Assembly: GCA_936432065.2 (NCBI GenBank)
Contig: OW386289.2
Location: forward strand, 92,501,736 to 92,565,735
Reading direction: 5' to 3'
DNA from: Rutpela maculata
Taxonomy: Eukaryota; Arthropoda; Insecta; Coleoptera; Cerambycidae
DNA: 64,000 bases
The notes under the pieces are model-generated. The model saw only the letters and a list, made by a program, of their open reading frames with translations. It had not been told where the DNA came from and searched no databases. Shown in pieces: positions 62,820-64,000 of this stretch. Position numbers and translations under genes: made by a program. How positions within the stretch are numbered: position 1 is the first letter of the stretch; each line of letters starts with the position of its first letter.

Positions 62820-63345
62820 ATAAATCTTTGTCATTATATACTTCTACTCTGATATTCTGAACCAAAAACATTTTTCCTAAGTGAAAATTCGGTGTTTCTT
62901 CGAATTTTCGCCTGGTCATTTCCAACGCCTTATAGAACCCAAAACGGTCCTTGTGGACTGATCTGCGCCTCTGCAGACTCCCAAAAATGTCTTTAAATGA
63001 AATTTTTGCCTAAGTCGAATTTTGATTATGTCTTCAACTTAGGACGATTTTGGAGAGTTCTACAACACTCCCCTCCTTTGGTTGAATCTTTTCTACTCAT
63101 CGATCGCCTTTAATTTCCATATTCACTTGTATGTCTGTATGCCTTCATTTGACGGTCTGACCTATGTACAGATGTTTAAAAAAATAACGGCCTTAATTGG
63201 GGCAGACGGCTGATTCGCCTATCTAACTTAAAAATAAATACATTTTTTAAACAATACGCCAAGTTGATACAACATTTTTATCAACTTAATTACACCCGCG
63301 TCGAGGTGCGAAGCGTAGCACAATTTTGATTAGCGTCCACTCTCA
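62820..63345. other. Nothing recognised
   Basis: No supported features. Confidence 0.3.
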
Positions 63346-63594
63346 CTAATTCGTTGCACTCGCTTTTTCGCCCTGGTCTCGCTCTTGCTTAACTTCGGCC
63401 CTTTCTAGAAGAGTCTGTCTATATCTCCATGCCGCAGCTTGGACGGTCCTCGCCTTTGAGTTCCAGACTTCACCATGCCGCGCCCTTGCGACAGGCTGGG
63501 TCATCTTTCCATTTCTGCACATGGAAAATGCAGTTCTGCAACTAGATTGACTTTTTAGCAAGTCGTCGACTGGGACGCGTCGACTAACAAACAC
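63346..63594 (-). CDS. Short open frame of 82 codons, unknown
   Basis: Less AT-rich than its surroundings. It encodes a basic product with a charged, helix-prone C-terminus (RQTLLERAEVKQERDQGEKA). No motif is recognised. It may be part of a retroelement or chance. Confidence 0.2.
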   Translation of the reverse strand: MFVSRRVPVDDLLKSQSSCRTAFSMCRNGKMTQPVARARHGEVWNSKARTVQAAAWRYRQTLLERAEVKQERDQGEKASATN

Positions 63595-63667
63595 AATGTG
63601 TTGTTTTTAATGAAATATTTTTCTAACATGAATTTTGTTAACTTATAATGGTTAGAAATTGGTTCTT

Positions 63668-64000
63668 CGTAAGGTAGATTGAATCGGCTTACGATACTCG
63701 TGCGGTCATCACTACTTTGTGAAAAAAGTATAAAAAAAAAATTGAAGCGTCTTCTTGAGCGAAGAACGGCTTCTGAAACTCGTCTCGTAGTTTCTACTTC
63801 GTAAGGTAGATTAAATCGGCTTACGATACTCGTGCGGTCATCACGACTTGTGAAAAAAGTATAAAAAAAAAATCGAAGCGTCTTCTTGAGCGAAGAACGG
63901 CTTCTGAAACTCGTCTCGTAGTTTCTACTTCGTAAGGTAGATTAAATCGGCTTACGATACTCGTGCGGTCATCACGACTTGTGAAAAAAGTATAAAAAAA
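63668..64000. repeat. Tandem repeat, 131-bp unit, running off the window
   Basis: cgtaaggtagatt starts units at about 63668, 63800 and 63931. Copies are nearly identical over gtgcggtcatcac, agcgtcttcttgagcgaag and cgtctcgtagtttctac. At least 2.5 units are present. Confidence 0.92.

Overview
The window is a piece of an AT-rich, repeat-saturated arthropod chromosome, most likely an insect with a large genome. The evidence is one spliced cytochrome P450 of the CYP4 family with GT-AG introns, plus the repeat cargo: a Gypsy LTR element, I-clade and Jockey-like LINEs, hAT MITEs, Tc1/mariner relatives and long fold-back elements. I cannot assign an order from the sequence alone. No prokaryotic gene organisation is present.

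Layout. 1-14.6 kb: nested MITEs, mariner remnants and a 2.4 kb fold-back element (11005-13397) carrying a decayed multi-copy gene. 15.2-19.5 kb: a gag-less Gypsy element with near-identical LTRs and a 5-bp target duplication, itself hit by a palindromic element with tRNA-like arms. 19880-58696 (+): the CYP4 gene in seven recognisable exons. Introns 1, 2 and 4 are short. Intron 3 (24.6 kb), intron 5 (7.7 kb) and intron 6 (4.7 kb) are filled with transposons: an I-clade LINE, two hAT elements almost end to end, palindromic elements of 2 kb, two copies of a 1.5 kb element with 4-bp target duplications, LINE fragments, a satellite-like array and a mariner. 58.8-64 kb: LINE debris, two tandem arrays and unassigned sequence.

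The P450 has the ExxR, PxRF and heme-Cys motifs. It carries Gly where CYP4 enzymes normally have the heme-linked Glu, and its reading frame appears to break about ten codons after the heme cysteine. It may therefore be a divergent enzyme or a young pseudogene.

The most unusual signal is shared by two otherwise dissimilar long fold-back elements (11005-13397 and 47084-49134). Both carry repeated GTCAGCTG octamers arranged as pairs whose starts are 30 bp apart. These elements and another long inverted-repeat region (26322-34018) carry gene-like cargo rather than an obvious transposase. Identifications were made by reading motifs and recalling families; no search was run.
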